A stretch of 64,000 nucleotides of DNA from Acidobacteriota bacterium (GCA_016700175.1 CP065003.1:3978001-4042000), one strand, 5' to 3'; positions 52,773 to 62,337 are shown, counted from the stretch's first letter. Notes: generated by a model not told the origin, from the letters alone. Numbers and translations are program-made.

Positions 52773-55700
52773 ATCCCTCCCCCGCAGGGCGCCCCGGAAG
52801 GCATCCGGAGCCACATACCGAGTGTGAAACCTTACCCAATCAGCGCGGTTCTTCCTGTAAACCGGATCGTCCTCAAGCACCGTCGGCGCGCGCGTATAAT
52901 CGTTCGTCGCGTGCGTCGGAAGAGGCAGTAAAGTCTTCGAGAACACGGAGTTAAGGTCGCCGTCCTTGATCCAGCCGTTGCCGATTATAACAAAGTCCCG
53001 TTTCCAGCCCTTCGGAGGGTCGGGCAAAGCGGGGAAGCTCATCGCTAGCTCGTCGCCCGCGTTCGAAAGGACGTAACGGTCATCGGTCTTCAAGAGAAGT
53101 TCGAGTACGTCTCCGAACCGAGTGTAGTATCCCTCGAGGTCGCGCCACTTCTGGGCGGTCGTTTTGATCCGGCTGTAATCCGGGACCTCGGGCGAGGAAT
53201 CGTCGCGCTTCTCGATAACGGAAAAGCCGCGGTACCTCAGATCGGCCGAATCGAGCGCGATCTCCTTGATCTTCGTGTCCTTGCCGTCCTTTCCGACCGC
53301 CCACGAGAGCCTGTCCCAGAAGATCTCGAGCTCGGTTCGGAGCCTGATCCTTCTGTTCTGTGCATCGGCGGGGAAGACGTCCGTGATGTCGAGCAGGACG
53401 TTCTTCATCTTTCCGGCGGGGAAGCCCAGGTTCTCCTTCACCGCCTTCCAGCCGCCTTTTCCGTCGGGGATCTCTATGCTCAGAGACTTCGGCGGTTCCG
53501 GGTTCGCCTGTCCGCGCTGGACGTTGATCGAGGCGTCGGTCGGATGCATCCAGCCCTCGCCGACGATCCACAGCTTGCCTTCCCTTGGCGCGTTCTCAGG
53601 CAGCGTCAGTTCGACCCAGTGGTCTTCCGCGATTCCCTGGTACGTTCCGCGCTTGATGCCGTCGAGATATACTTCGTCGAGCTTCGAGACGGTCTCGATA
53701 ACATCGCGGCCGTTGTGATCGACAGCCTTGGAAAAACGGTTCAGTTCGCCGGTTGTGAACACCTCGAGCGGCGGCAAGGGGATCGAGAACCGTTCGTCGG
53801 TGAAGACCTCCGTCCCTTCCGGATGATCTACCGCGAGCAAACGGTAATTGTCGATATAAAAGCTTTCCCAGTACTCGCCCGTGATACGTAGTTCGTACTT
53901 GCCGTCCTTTGGTTTCAATGCCTCGCCCGGGATCTTGAACCACTCTTCGGTCTGGAGAATTCCGTAAGTATCCTGCGCGTTGATCTTCAGCCCCAGAGCC
54001 GGGCTCCACGGAGGCGCGTCCTTAACGTGTTCGAACCGCTCTCCGTTCCAGGCGAAAAGATGCGGACACGAGCCCTTCAAACGCTGTTCGGCCTCGACGA
54101 CCTGGTCGGCCTTCAGATCGAACTCCGCCTGGACATATCCGTTCTGCCAGACGACGCGGAGTACATCGGCGAAAGTGTTCTCGCCGAGCCCGAAGTGCAC
54201 CTGCGGCGAAGTGATCAGCCGCTTCTGCGCGAGGAGCCCGGACCTGAGTTCCATCTCGCCGCCGATCCCGTACGAGTTGACCCTCTGGTCGCCCTCGGTC
54301 TTTGCCGCCTTCGGACGAATGATCTGCCAGTGGTAGTTTCGTGAGAGTACAGTATCAAGAACTGCTGGTCTTCCCGCCTGGTCGAGGCCCACCAGTTCAA
54401 TTACTCCATCCGAATCAATGTCCGCCGCATCCAGCGGCGCTACGTCTTTTTGCCGGGCCGCGTCATAAGGCATCGCTACGTTCGTTCGGTCCGGATCCTT
54501 GGGACTTTCGATTGCAAGAAAGAAGCGCCAGGGCACTGTTTCCGACGAGGCGATCAGATCAGGCGCGCCGTTGTTGTCTATGTCGACCAAAAGCAACTTG
54601 TCACCGTCACGAACAACATCTCCAATCGTCCATTCTTCTGTCGTCTTTGGCGCACTTCCTGCGAAGGTAACGGCCCGAGCCTTCCCGTCGGAAATGGCTA
54701 CGAGCGTCAATCCAGAAGCTGGATCCAATGTTCCTAGAGAGACAGCATCTGCTTTGAGTGTCGACCCGAACGACATCTGAGAGAAGCTGCCGCCCCGCAA
54801 ATTGGAATAGACCGTGAGATCACCGTCCGGAGAAAGAAAGGTAGCGTCGATATCCCCATCTTCGTCGAAGTCGCCGAAGACAATGTCTGTCGCTTCTTCA
54901 TCGCCTGAAAACGGTTCATTCTTCGAGAATTTTCCTTCCGCCTCGTTCCTCAGCACAAAAGGCGAGCCTTCCAAGGGCGCGAGCACTAAATCCAGATCCC
55001 CTTCATTGTCGTAATCGAACGCCCATGCTCCATTGTAAGCCGCGCTCGTGATCTCGGCCGGGAGCCCGGTCGCCGAGGTCGCATCCTCGTATGAGCCGTC
55101 TTCTCTTTGCTTAAAAAGCCGAAGTCCTTTCTCGGTCGCGAACGCGAGATCGATCCGGAAGTCGTAGTCGAAGTCGATCTGTGCGACCTGTTTCGGCGAA
55201 CTTACGCTGAAAGGAATTTCCGCGTCTCCGACAACCGTTTTGTCTTCCGTACTGTACGCGACGATCGGCTTCTCGCCGTCCTTGAAAACAACGAAGGCAG
55301 TCTTCGCCTCGACATCTGCGACGATTTTCTTTTCGAAAGAGATCTCGGTGTCGGCCGGGGCAGGTTTGAACTCGGGAGCCGGAAGGACAAGAGGCTTTCG
55401 GATCAGGCGGCCCGGGGCCGTGTCGGAAGCCTTGAACTCGGCGAGAGAAGACCGGTACTCCGGTTCACGGAGAAGCACGTTCTTGAGGAAAGCGGTCTGC
55501 TGAGCCGCCTGGCCGGAGTTGGCTGAGTTTGTGAGTTCGCTGAGCTTGGCGAGTTGGTCCTTAATCTCCGAAGGCCAGTTTTCCGAACGCTGCCGCAATG
55601 AATTGACAGATTCCTTCAGCGATCCCGAATTGCCCGTTTTTGCGGAGATCCGCGATATCTCGACTTCCAACGCCAGGTTTCCGGGAAGATCCTTCTCCAG

Positions 55701-56180
55701 CTTGTCCTTCAGTATCGCGAGCGCTTCCGAATCCTTTCCCTGCTTTTCCAATTCTTCCGCGATAGCGTATTGCGAGATGTGGTCTTTCGGATCGAGCTCG
55801 ACCGCCTTCCTGAAGTGCCCGAGCGCCTTCTCCGCGTCGCCTTTCGCCACTTCGAGCTCCGCGAGGTTCGCGACGACCGCTGCATTCTCCGAGGCCAGCC
55901 CGCTTGCCTTCTCGAGATTCTCGGTCGCTTTCTCGAGATCGCGCTGGCGGAGATAGAGGACGCCGAGGTTGTTGTGTGAAGCCGGTTCGGTAGGAGCGAG
56001 CTCGATCGTGCGGTTCAGTTCCGTGATCGCCCTCTGGTCGTCGCCTGCCTCGATCGCGGCGAGGCCTACGTAGAAGGACTTGACCGCTCCTGCGTATTCT
56101 TCCGAGCCTTGCTCAAGCGCTCCGCCCCCGCACGACAGCGACAGGACCGCAAGCAAAGCTGTGACAAGAATGCGTTTCAT
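52770..56180 (-). CDS. TPR plus FG-GAP lipoprotein, 1136 residues
   Basis: A lipoprotein signal (MKRILVTALLAVLSLSCGGG, lipobox LSLSC) starts at 56180. TPRs cover about 30-170; FG-GAP/VCBS repeats with DFDEDGDID and DYDNEGDLD loops fill 300-650; an ASPIC-like segment with HFGLGENTFADVLRVVWQNG occurs near 680-700; and the last 400 residues are a beta-rich domain seen with CPHLFAWNGERFEHV (about 735-749), of no recognised family. It is likely outer-membrane-attached. Its stop TAA lies at the edge of the TTAAACTGCAGAG repeat. It has no close parallel among the neighbours but shares propeller motifs with both CRTAC-like genes. Confidence 0.83.
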   Translation of the reverse strand: MKRILVTALLAVLSLSCGGGALEQGSEEYAGAVKSFYVGLAAIEAGDDQRAITELNRTIELAPTEPASHNNLGVLYLRQRDLEKATENLEKASGLASENAAVVANLAELEVAKGDAEKALGHFRKAVELDPKDHISQYAIAEELEKQGKDSEALAILKDKLEKDLPGNLALEVEISRISAKTGNSGSLKESVNSLRQRSENWPSEIKDQLAKLSELTNSANSGQAAQQTAFLKNVLLREPEYRSSLAEFKASDTAPGRLIRKPLVLPAPEFKPAPADTEISFEKKIVADVEAKTAFVVFKDGEKPIVAYSTEDKTVVGDAEIPFSVSSPKQVAQIDFDYDFRIDLAFATEKGLRLFKQREDGSYEDATSATGLPAEITSAAYNGAWAFDYDNEGDLDLVLAPLEGSPFVLRNEAEGKFSKNEPFSGDEEATDIVFGDFDEDGDIDATFLSPDGDLTVYSNLRGGSFSQMSFGSTLKADAVSLGTLDPASGLTLVAISDGKARAVTFAGSAPKTTEEWTIGDVVRDGDKLLLVDIDNNGAPDLIASSETVPWRFFLAIESPKDPDRTNVAMPYDAARQKDVAPLDAADIDSDGVIELVGLDQAGRPAVLDTVLSRNYHWQIIRPKAAKTEGDQRVNSYGIGGEMELRSGLLAQKRLITSPQVHFGLGENTFADVLRVVWQNGYVQAEFDLKADQVVEAEQRLKGSCPHLFAWNGERFEHVKDAPPWSPALGLKINAQDTYGILQTEEWFKIPGEALKPKDGKYELRITGEYWESFYIDNYRLLAVDHPEGTEVFTDERFSIPLPPLEVFTTGELNRFSKAVDHNGRDVIETVSKLDEVYLDGIKRGTYQGIAEDHWVELTLPENAPREGKLWIVGEGWMHPTDASINVQRGQANPEPPKSLSIEIPDGKGGWKAVKENLGFPAGKMKNVLLDITDVFPADAQNRRIRLRTELEIFWDRLSWAVGKDGKDTKIKEIALDSADLRYRGFSVIEKRDDSSPEVPDYSRIKTTAQKWRDLEGYYTRFGDVLELLLKTDDRYVLSNAGDELAMSFPALPDPPKGWKRDFVIIGNGWIKDGDLNSVFSKTLLPLPTHATNDYTRAPTVLEDDPVYRKNRADWVRFHTRYVAPDAFRGALRGRD

Positions 56181-56189
56181 TGAAAGAAG

Positions 56190-56356
56190 AGAAACAGGAT
56201 GGACAGGATATACAAGGATGTGTCCGAAGCCCAAGCGTCAGCGCGGGCTACCTCGAGAAGTTCCAGATTCAAAGTTCCAGGTTCAAAGACAGGAAGCAAA
56301 CCACGTTAGCCTCTCTTGATCTTGGAACCTGGAACCTGGAACTTTGAACTTTGAGC
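56190..56356. repeat. Three short repeat families in a row
   Basis: AACAGGATGGACAGGAT at 56195-56211, TGTCCGAAGCCCAAGCGTCA and next 10 bases at 56221-56250 (exact reverse match at 63241-63270), and an inverted pair of TTCCAGATTCAAAGTTCCAG (56259) and GGAACCTGGAACTTTGAAC (56323-56352). They fill the space upstream of the 1136-residue gene. Confidence 0.8.
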
Positions 56357-56387
56357 GCCAGCCCTCCTTCACGGTCGGGCATTCTTT

Positions 56388-57165
56388 TTTGCGGCACTTG
56401 GCGCCTTAGCGACTTTGCGGGAAATCTTTCGCGTACCAAATCTCGGTTCGTAACAAAACTACTCGAGGGAGAAGACTCTCGCCAAGCCGCAAAGCCGCAA
56501 AGAACCGCAAAGAAAACCACTCAAAGCATCATGCCCGTAGCCTTCGTCACGGTCGGGCCTTCTGCTTTGCGGCACTTGGCGCCTTAGCGTCTTTGCGGGA
56601 GGTCTTTCGCGTACCAAATCTCGGTTCGTAACAAAACTACTCGAGGGAGAAGACTCTCGCCAAGCCGCAAAGCCGCAAAGAACCGCAAAGAAAACCAGTC
56701 AATGCATCATGCCCGCAACCTTCGTCACGGTCGGGCCTCTTTCTTTGCGGCACTTGGCGCCTTAGCGTCTTTGCGGGAGGTTTTTCGCGTTCCAAATCTC
56801 GGTTCGAAACCAGAACTACCCGAGGCAGAAGACTCTCGCCAAGCCGCAAAGCCGCAAAGAAAACCACTCAATGCATCATGCCCGCAACCTTTGTCACGGT
56901 CGGGCCTCTTTCTTTGCGGCACTTGGCGCCTTGGCGTCTTTGCGGGAGGTCTTTCGCGTTCCAAATCTCGGTTCGAGACCAGAACTACCCGAGGCAGAAG
57001 ACTCTCGCCAAGCCGCAAAGCCGCAAAGAAAACCACTCAATGCATCATGCCCGCAACCTTCGTCACGGTCGGGCCTCTTTCTTTGCGGCACTTGGCGCCT
57101 TAGGGTCTTTGCGGGAGGTCTTTCGCGTTCCAAATCTCGGCTCGAGACCAGAACTACCCGAGGCG
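56388..57165. repeat. Five tandem ~170-178-bp units
   Basis: Units starting with TTGCGGCACTTGGCGCCTTA begin near 56390, 56568, 56746, 56915 and 57084, with periods 178, 178, 169 and 169. Each ends with CTCTCGCCAAGCCGCAAAGC. The first two share a TCGTAACAAAACTACTCG variant and the last three TCGAAACCAGAACTACCC or TCGAGACCAGAACTACCC. They belong to the same family as 14684-14718. Open frames across it repeat the unit and are not genes. Confidence 0.88.
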
Positions 57166-57201
57166 CATGACTCCCGACAAACCGCAACGTCAATGCCCAT
57201 C

Positions 57202-57226
57202 GATCATTGGCCATTGGTCAATGATC
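57202..57226. repeat. Hairpin overlapping the CRTAC-like stop codon
   Basis: GATCATTG...CAATGATC (8-bp arms, with a further CCA/TGG inside). The right arm includes two bases of the stop codon at 57225-57227. It is part of a CAATGATCAATGG-type repeat with neighbours (57190-57245). Confidence 0.7.
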
Positions 57227-58943
57227 ACTGCTCGATGTCCATTGTCCCCGGGACAAACTCCCTCGGTTCTCCACCTTGCTTGATGTAATAGAACTTGTTC
57301 CCCGCGACGTCCCGGAGGGTCTGCTTTTCACCTCCCGGCCAGTGGATCGTCAGTCCGTCGATCTTTGACGCATCGCCCAACCCGAAGTGGACCCGGAAGT
57401 CGCTCACCGAAAGATAACTCTGCGCGCCCATTACCTGGCGCTCGATCGTCCGGTCCCCGATCTTCGCCACCAGCCTCGCCCCGATCGCGTTCGTGTTCTT
57501 TCCGTTCCCGCGCAAAAAGAAGAACGCGAAGTTTCCCTTCTTCCCCGTCTCGTTGAACGCGATCTGTGCCGTGCCTCCGTTGTTCACGATCACGTAATCG
57601 AGGTCGCCGTCCCCGTCGAGGTCCGCAGTCGCAAGGCCGCGCGAGACCTGCACATCCTTCAACGCGTCACCCGCCGACTCGCTTATGTCCTTGAACTTGC
57701 CGTTGCCCAGGTTCTCATAGAGCGAGTTCGGCTGCGCGAATGTGATCGAATCCGAGTTCTTCTCAATGTTGTCCTCGATATGGCCGTTTGCCACCAGAAG
57801 GTCATCGTCCCCGTCGTTATCCGCGTCGAACAGGTCCATTCCGAACTTGAGCCGTTGCCGGGCCGTCGCGCCGATCCCCACCGCGTCGGACACTTCACGG
57901 AAGAACATCGGCTCTTCCTGGGTATAGAGTGCGGTCGACTCCTCCTGAAAGTTCGTCACGACGATGTCGGGAAGCCCGTTAGAGTCGAGATCGCCGAAGT
58001 CGGCGCCCATCGATCCTTCTTCCCGCCCGATCTCGCTGTAAGCCGCTCCGCCAAGCTTTGCGCGGTCCTCAAAGACGCCCTTTCCGTCGTTGATCCAGAG
58101 CTGGTTCGGGGTCGAGTCGTTCGCGACGTAAACGTCCTGGTCCCCGTCGAGATCGATGTCTCCGATCGCAAGCGCCAGGCCTTTCTCAGGCTCGCCGGTT
58201 ATCCCGGCTTTTTCGCTGGCATCGGCGAACTTTCCGTCGCCGACGTTCTCCCAGATCTGATCCCCCACAGCCTCGTAGAGATATGGCGCGGAGTAGGTTT
58301 GGAGGCCGTTCTTGTATGTAGCAACGTGTGTCGATTGCGAGTACGACACATACTTGACGACGAAAATGTCCAGATCGCCGTCGTTGTCCAGGTCCGCGAA
58401 GCCCGCGCTTGTCGCCCATTTCCCGTCGCCTTGGATACCCGCCTTTTCGGTTACATCTTCGAAGGCGGAACCTGTGTTCCGGAGGAGCCTGTTGTTTCCG
58501 AAATAGTCCGTTAGAAAAACGTCGGTTGCGCCGTCCCCGTCGAAATCTCCGACCGCAGCGCCTTGTCCATAGCCTACGCCCGGAAGCCTCCAGTCAGCGG
58601 TCCGGTCAGTGAATTTCCCCTTGCCATCGTTAATGTACAGGCGGTTCGAAGCTTCGGACGGCCGTTCCTGGGAATTCAGGTTCCCGCTGTTCACAAGCAG
58701 TATGTCCGGGTCGCCGTCGATATCAAAGTCGGCGATCGCGACGCCTCCGCCCAACACCTCGGGCATCCATTTCGACTCCGATCTTCCGCCGATGTGTTTG
58801 AAATCTATACCCGACTCGACGGTACGGTCAGCAAACGTGATGTTCGACGTGCCTTCCTCAGGCCCGACTCCCTGTTCTGCGGTTCCACAGCTCGCCCCGA
58901 ACGCGGCAAACAGGACCGAAACTGTTGCGATCAGTCTATTCAT
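57225..58943 (-). CDS. FG-GAP/VCBS lipoprotein with ASPIC/UnbV C-terminus
   Basis: 572 residues. A lipobox (FGASC near 15-19) follows the signal peptide. FG-GAP repeats carry DFDIDGDPD, DFDGDGATD, DLDNDGDLD, DIDLDGDQD and DLDGDGDLD loops, more Ca-binding loops than the 50814 gene. The C-terminal HFGLGDASKIDGLTIHWPGG is the ASPIC/UnbV motif. It shares the ATGA overlap with a TPR lipoprotein gene upstream. It is probably an outer-membrane or surface lipoprotein. Its last residues (MDIEQ) lie in hairpin repeat DNA. Confidence 0.88.
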   Translation of the reverse strand: MNRLIATVSVLFAAFGASCGTAEQGVGPEEGTSNITFADRTVESGIDFKHIGGRSESKWMPEVLGGGVAIADFDIDGDPDILLVNSGNLNSQERPSEASNRLYINDGKGKFTDRTADWRLPGVGYGQGAAVGDFDGDGATDVFLTDYFGNNRLLRNTGSAFEDVTEKAGIQGDGKWATSAGFADLDNDGDLDIFVVKYVSYSQSTHVATYKNGLQTYSAPYLYEAVGDQIWENVGDGKFADASEKAGITGEPEKGLALAIGDIDLDGDQDVYVANDSTPNQLWINDGKGVFEDRAKLGGAAYSEIGREEGSMGADFGDLDSNGLPDIVVTNFQEESTALYTQEEPMFFREVSDAVGIGATARQRLKFGMDLFDADNDGDDDLLVANGHIEDNIEKNSDSITFAQPNSLYENLGNGKFKDISESAGDALKDVQVSRGLATADLDGDGDLDYVIVNNGGTAQIAFNETGKKGNFAFFFLRGNGKNTNAIGARLVAKIGDRTIERQVMGAQSYLSVSDFRVHFGLGDASKIDGLTIHWPGGEKQTLRDVAGNKFYYIKQGGEPREFVPGTMDIEQ

Positions 58944-59893
58944 TTGGAGCTGAGCTGGCGCGCCTTGTCCGCTGCTTCCTGCGCCTTGGCGCTCATACCA
59001 AGCGCCTTGTAAGAATTTGCAAGCAAACCGTACAACGCCGCCTTGTTTCGCGGATCCGCCGAGTCGACGATCGAACTGGCGATCTCGATCACTTCCTCGT
59101 GACGCCCCGCTTTGTAGGCTTCCTGAAGGCGGAACATCTTGTCCACCATTCTTCCCTGTCTTCCGGTTTTTTCCGTCAGAGCCTTATAAGCTTCTTCAAC
59201 TGCTTTTGAGTGATAAGCGGCCTTTTCCGCATTCCCGGCCTGAGCGTAAACCCTGGCCAGCGCGTTGTGGGCTGCGATCGATCCCGGTTCGTTCGCTGTG
59301 ACAGATTCGAGGATCTCGATCGCCTTGTCATTATTTTGCTCGTAGAAATGAAGCAATCCCCGCAGAACCAGGGCGTCCGTGTATTTCTGCGCGACGATCT
59401 CTTTCCAGACGGAATCCAGGGTCTCCGCCGCCTTCTTGTTTTCGCCCGTGTGGAAATACGCGCTCGCGAGCATCGACGCGCGCTCCACGTCCGGTGGCGA
59501 GTCCATTTTCGCGAAGGTATCTCTGGCTTCCGCGTATTTGCCGAGCTTCATATAGACCTTGCCGAGCAGGAGTTTGTCTTCCTCGGTTGCCGTCGATGCC
59601 GATTCGGTGAGGACCTTCTCGAGCGAAAGCCAATCTTCCCGCTGAGTCAGCGCTTGCCGGTAGACCTCGACGCCCCGGTTTGATGCAGGGTATTTTTCGT
59701 GGACAGCTTTGATGGATTCGAACTCGGCGGGAGTGAGCTTCGCCCCGGAGTTCATTTTCTTTGCCAGCGCTTCCACGGTGCTGATAGCCGAAGGATCGGA
59801 TTCGAACGAACCGGTACCCGCGCACGCCGCCAATAAAACTGATAGAGCGGCCGCGAGAGCAGCCGCGCACATGATGGCCGGTCTGGTCTTCAT
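58940..59893 (-). CDS. TPR lipoprotein
   Basis: 317 residues with a lipobox (LLAAC, about 20-24). The body consists of TPR-like helix pairs (for example YMKLGKYAEARDTFAKM and AYFHTGENKKAAETLDSV), ending with LLANSYKALGMSAKAQEA. It is coupled to the FG-GAP lipoprotein by a 4-base overlap and follows an acyl-CoA dehydrogenase gene by 18 bases. It may be the scaffold for the FG-GAP partners (inference). Confidence 0.85.
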   Translation of the reverse strand: MKTRPAIMCAAALAAALSVLLAACAGTGSFESDPSAISTVEALAKKMNSGAKLTPAEFESIKAVHEKYPASNRGVEVYRQALTQREDWLSLEKVLTESASTATEEDKLLLGKVYMKLGKYAEARDTFAKMDSPPDVERASMLASAYFHTGENKKAAETLDSVWKEIVAQKYTDALVLRGLLHFYEQNNDKAIEILESVTANEPGSIAAHNALARVYAQAGNAEKAAYHSKAVEEAYKALTEKTGRQGRMVDKMFRLQEAYKAGRHEEVIEIASSIVDSADPRNKAALYGLLANSYKALGMSAKAQEAADKARQLSSK

Positions 59894-59911
59894 TTCAGGC
59901 TGAAGGGGAAT

Positions 59912-61054
59912 TCAGTCTCTCAAGAGCTGTTTCGCGATGACGAGCCTCTGAATCTCGCTCGTGCCTTCGCCGATCGTGCAAAGTTTCGCGTCGCGCCAGT
60001 ATTTCTCGGCCGGGTAGTCCTTTGTGTAACCGTAGCCGCCGTGGATCTGGATCGATTCCTCGGCGACGCGGACCGCCGTTTCCGAGGCGTACAGCTTTGC
60101 CATCGCGGACCTCTTGGTTACCGTGATCCCGGAGTCCTTCGCAGCCGCAGCCTGGAGAGTGAGCAGGCGGGCGGCCTCGATCTGCGTGGCCATGTCCGCA
60201 AGCTTGAACTGGATCCCCTCGAACTTGGAGATCGGCTTTCCGAACTGCTCGCGTTCCTTCGAGTATTTCAGCGCAGCTTCGTAAGCTCCCTGCGCGATTC
60301 CGACTGAAAGAGCGGCGATCGAAATTCGGCCGCCGTCGAGCACGCTCATCGCCTGGATGAAACCCTCGCCTTCTTCGCCGAGCAGGTTCTCGTCGGGAAC
60401 GTAGCAGTCCTCGAAGACGACGGACGACGTCTCCGAAGCCCGCATTCCGAGCTTGTTCTCCTTCTTGTCGGACCTGAAGCCCTCCATCGACTTGTCGAAA
60501 ATGAACGCGGAGATACCCCGGTTTCCTTTCTCTTTGTCGGTCACCGCGACCGCGACGCAAACGTGGCAGGCGATCGCGTGAGTGATGAAGTTCTTCGAGC
60601 CGTTGACCTTATAGCCGCCGTTACTTTTCACCGCGGTCGTGCGGGTTCCGCTGGCGTCGCTTCCGGCCTGGGCCTCGGTCAGCCCCCACGCGCCCCAGCT
60701 TTCGCCCTGAGCAAGCGGGACAAGGTACTTCTGCTTCTGTTCTTCAGATCCGAAGGTGTAAATGTGGTTCGAACAGAGCGAGTTATGCGCCGCGACGCTA
60801 AGCCCCACCGATCCGCAAACGCGGCCGAGTTCCTCGATGATCGTCGCGTACTCGACATAGCCCATCCCCGCGCCCCCGTATTCCTCGGGAAAGATGATCC
60901 CCATCAGGCCGAGCTCGGCGAGCTGCGGACGGAGTTCGTCGAAGAAGTGCTGGTTCTCGTCCCACTCGAGCGCGTGAGGCGCCACTTCGCTCTCCGCGAA
61001 CTCGCGGACGCTGTACTTTATCTGTTCCTGCTCTTCGCTAAGCTGAAAATCCAT
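59912..61054 (-). CDS. Acyl-CoA dehydrogenase
   Basis: 380 residues of FAD enzyme. The N-terminal MDFQLSEEQEQIKYSVREFA, WGLTEAQAGSDA, and the C-terminal GEGTSEIQRLVIA with the catalytic E363 are the short-chain acyl-CoA dehydrogenase pattern. It performs the first oxidation of beta-oxidation or branched-chain acid breakdown; chain length is not determined. Its stop lies 18 bases before the TPR lipoprotein ATG, but functional connection is doubtful. Confidence 0.93.
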   Translation of the reverse strand: MDFQLSEEQEQIKYSVREFAESEVAPHALEWDENQHFFDELRPQLAELGLMGIIFPEEYGGAGMGYVEYATIIEELGRVCGSVGLSVAAHNSLCSNHIYTFGSEEQKQKYLVPLAQGESWGAWGLTEAQAGSDASGTRTTAVKSNGGYKVNGSKNFITHAIACHVCVAVAVTDKEKGNRGISAFIFDKSMEGFRSDKKENKLGMRASETSSVVFEDCYVPDENLLGEEGEGFIQAMSVLDGGRISIAALSVGIAQGAYEAALKYSKEREQFGKPISKFEGIQFKLADMATQIEAARLLTLQAAAAKDSGITVTKRSAMAKLYASETAVRVAEESIQIHGGYGYTKDYPAEKYWRDAKLCTIGEGTSEIQRLVIAKQLLRD

Positions 61055-61132
61055 AAGTAGTTGATGATCAATCGGGGGGTGTGCCCAATAGATTATCAGA
61101 GAGCGGTGTGTTCAGAAAGCGGGCTTCAGGGG

Positions 61133-61867
61133 TCAGGAGGAGGGGCGGAAGTTCATAAGTCCGGCAACTTCGCGTTCTGTGAGCTCGCGGAATGCGCCGG
61201 GCGCAAGCGAACCGATCTGGATCCTGCCGATCGCCGTTCGTTTGAGCTTCACGACGGAGAAATTGATGGCGTCGAACATCTTTCTGATCTGCTGGTTGTG
61301 TCCCTCGTACAGGACCACTTCGAACCAGGCGTTCGTTTTCGCCGTTCGGAGGGGGATTATCTCGGCGGGTGCGGTGCGGAAGCCATCATCGAGTGTGACT
61401 CCGCGGCGCAGAACATCGACGGCGCTTTCGGGGGGAAGACCTTTCACTTTTACTTCATACCGCTTGGGGATCGTGCGCGTAGACGAGACCTTATTGGCGA
61501 ACTGGCCGTCGTTGGTAAGTATGATCAGGCCCTCGGTCGTGAAATCAAGCCTCCCGACCGGGTAGAGGCGGCCGAATTTCTCCGGTACATAGTCGGTGAC
61601 GAGAGGGCGGTTTTCGGGATCGGAAACGCTGGAGAGACAGCCTTTCGGCTTGTTGAGCAGGATGTAAAAATCCTTTCTCTGCTCGAGCTTCGGATTGATC
61701 AGCTTTCCCCGGACCTTTATGTGGTCCTTCGACGGATCGGCTTTCGTGCCGAGCTCCGTGACGACTTTGCCGTTGACGGTTACCTCGCCGGCGACGATCA
61801 TACGCTCGGCCGCGCGCCGGGACGCGACGCCGGCGGAGGAGATCAATTTTTGGAGACGGACTTCCAT
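61133..61867 (-). CDS. Pseudouridine synthase, RsuA/RluB family
   Basis: 244 residues. The N-terminal S4 domain (MEVRLQKLISSAGVASRRAA) is followed by the catalytic GRLDFTTEGLIILTNDG (D near 106) and the KRYEVKV block. RluB acts on 23S U2605 and RluE/RluF elsewhere; the family cannot tell which, although the S4-RluB order is typical. The ATG at 61867 is 4 bases before the GTGAGCAG array. Confidence 0.92.
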   Translation of the reverse strand: MEVRLQKLISSAGVASRRAAERMIVAGEVTVNGKVVTELGTKADPSKDHIKVRGKLINPKLEQRKDFYILLNKPKGCLSSVSDPENRPLVTDYVPEKFGRLYPVGRLDFTTEGLIILTNDGQFANKVSSTRTIPKRYEVKVKGLPPESAVDVLRRGVTLDDGFRTAPAEIIPLRTAKTNAWFEVVLYEGHNQQIRKMFDAINFSVVKLKRTAIGRIQIGSLAPGAFRELTEREVAGLMNFRPSS

Positions 61868-61870
61868 AAT

Positions 61871-61898
61871 GTGAGCAGTGAGCGTTGAGCAGTGAGCA
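61871..61898. repeat. GTGAGC array, left of the four-helix gene
   Basis: About four 8-mers of the type GTGAGCAG with one degenerate GTTGAGCA, starting 4 bases from the rluB start codon. The inverted partner is at 62475-62510. Confidence 0.75.
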
Positions 61899-61977
61899 GG
61901 CGAATCTTAGCGAGACGCTTTCTTAATGAAATTCCGACTCGACCAGATCGTTACCGTTTCGCTCGATACGAGAAGGC

Positions 61978-62337
61978 CTAGGGGCGCTTCATCAAACTTC
62001 GTCTCAGGCCGAAGGTCAAGGCAAGGCACTCATCTACCTTGCGTTCGGCGCGCCCATGCTCGGTTTCGTTTAGATAGCCAATCCTGTATGCAATCTCGAG
62101 CTGCGTACTTACTTCGTTCAATGAGCCTATCGAAACACCAAGGAAGTGTCGAAACTGCTCTTTCGTGCGATCAGCGGCACCTTCGGCGATGTTAGAAGGT
62201 ACAGATACCGCTGCGCGCCTGAGTTGTGAGGTTAATCCATAGAGTTCTTCGCGCGGGAACTCGGCCGTAAGCACATAAATGTGCGTAACGAGGTTCATCG
62301 ATTTCTGCCACGCAAGCAGATTCTTGTGAGGTTTCAT
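61978..62337 (-). CDS. Four-helix bundle protein (23S rRNA IVS family)
   Basis: 119 residues. The start MKPHKNLLAWQKSMNL, the SNIAEGAA core and the LNEVSTQLEIAYRIGYL segment place it with the four-helix proteins first seen in 23S rRNA intervening sequences. Role unknown. It sits alone between rluB and scpB, with GTGAGCAG units at 61871 and inverted CTCACCGC units at 62475 on its flanks. Confidence 0.85.
   Translation of the reverse strand: MKPHKNLLAWQKSMNLVTHIYVLTAEFPREELYGLTSQLRRAAVSVPSNIAEGAADRTKEQFRHFLGVSIGSLNEVSTQLEIAYRIGYLNETEHGRAERKVDECLALTFGLRRSLMKRP

Noticed and set aside
56351..57288. Repeated open frames in the 170-178-bp array
   Set aside because: Every unit gives the same frame; no ribosome-binding site or domain.
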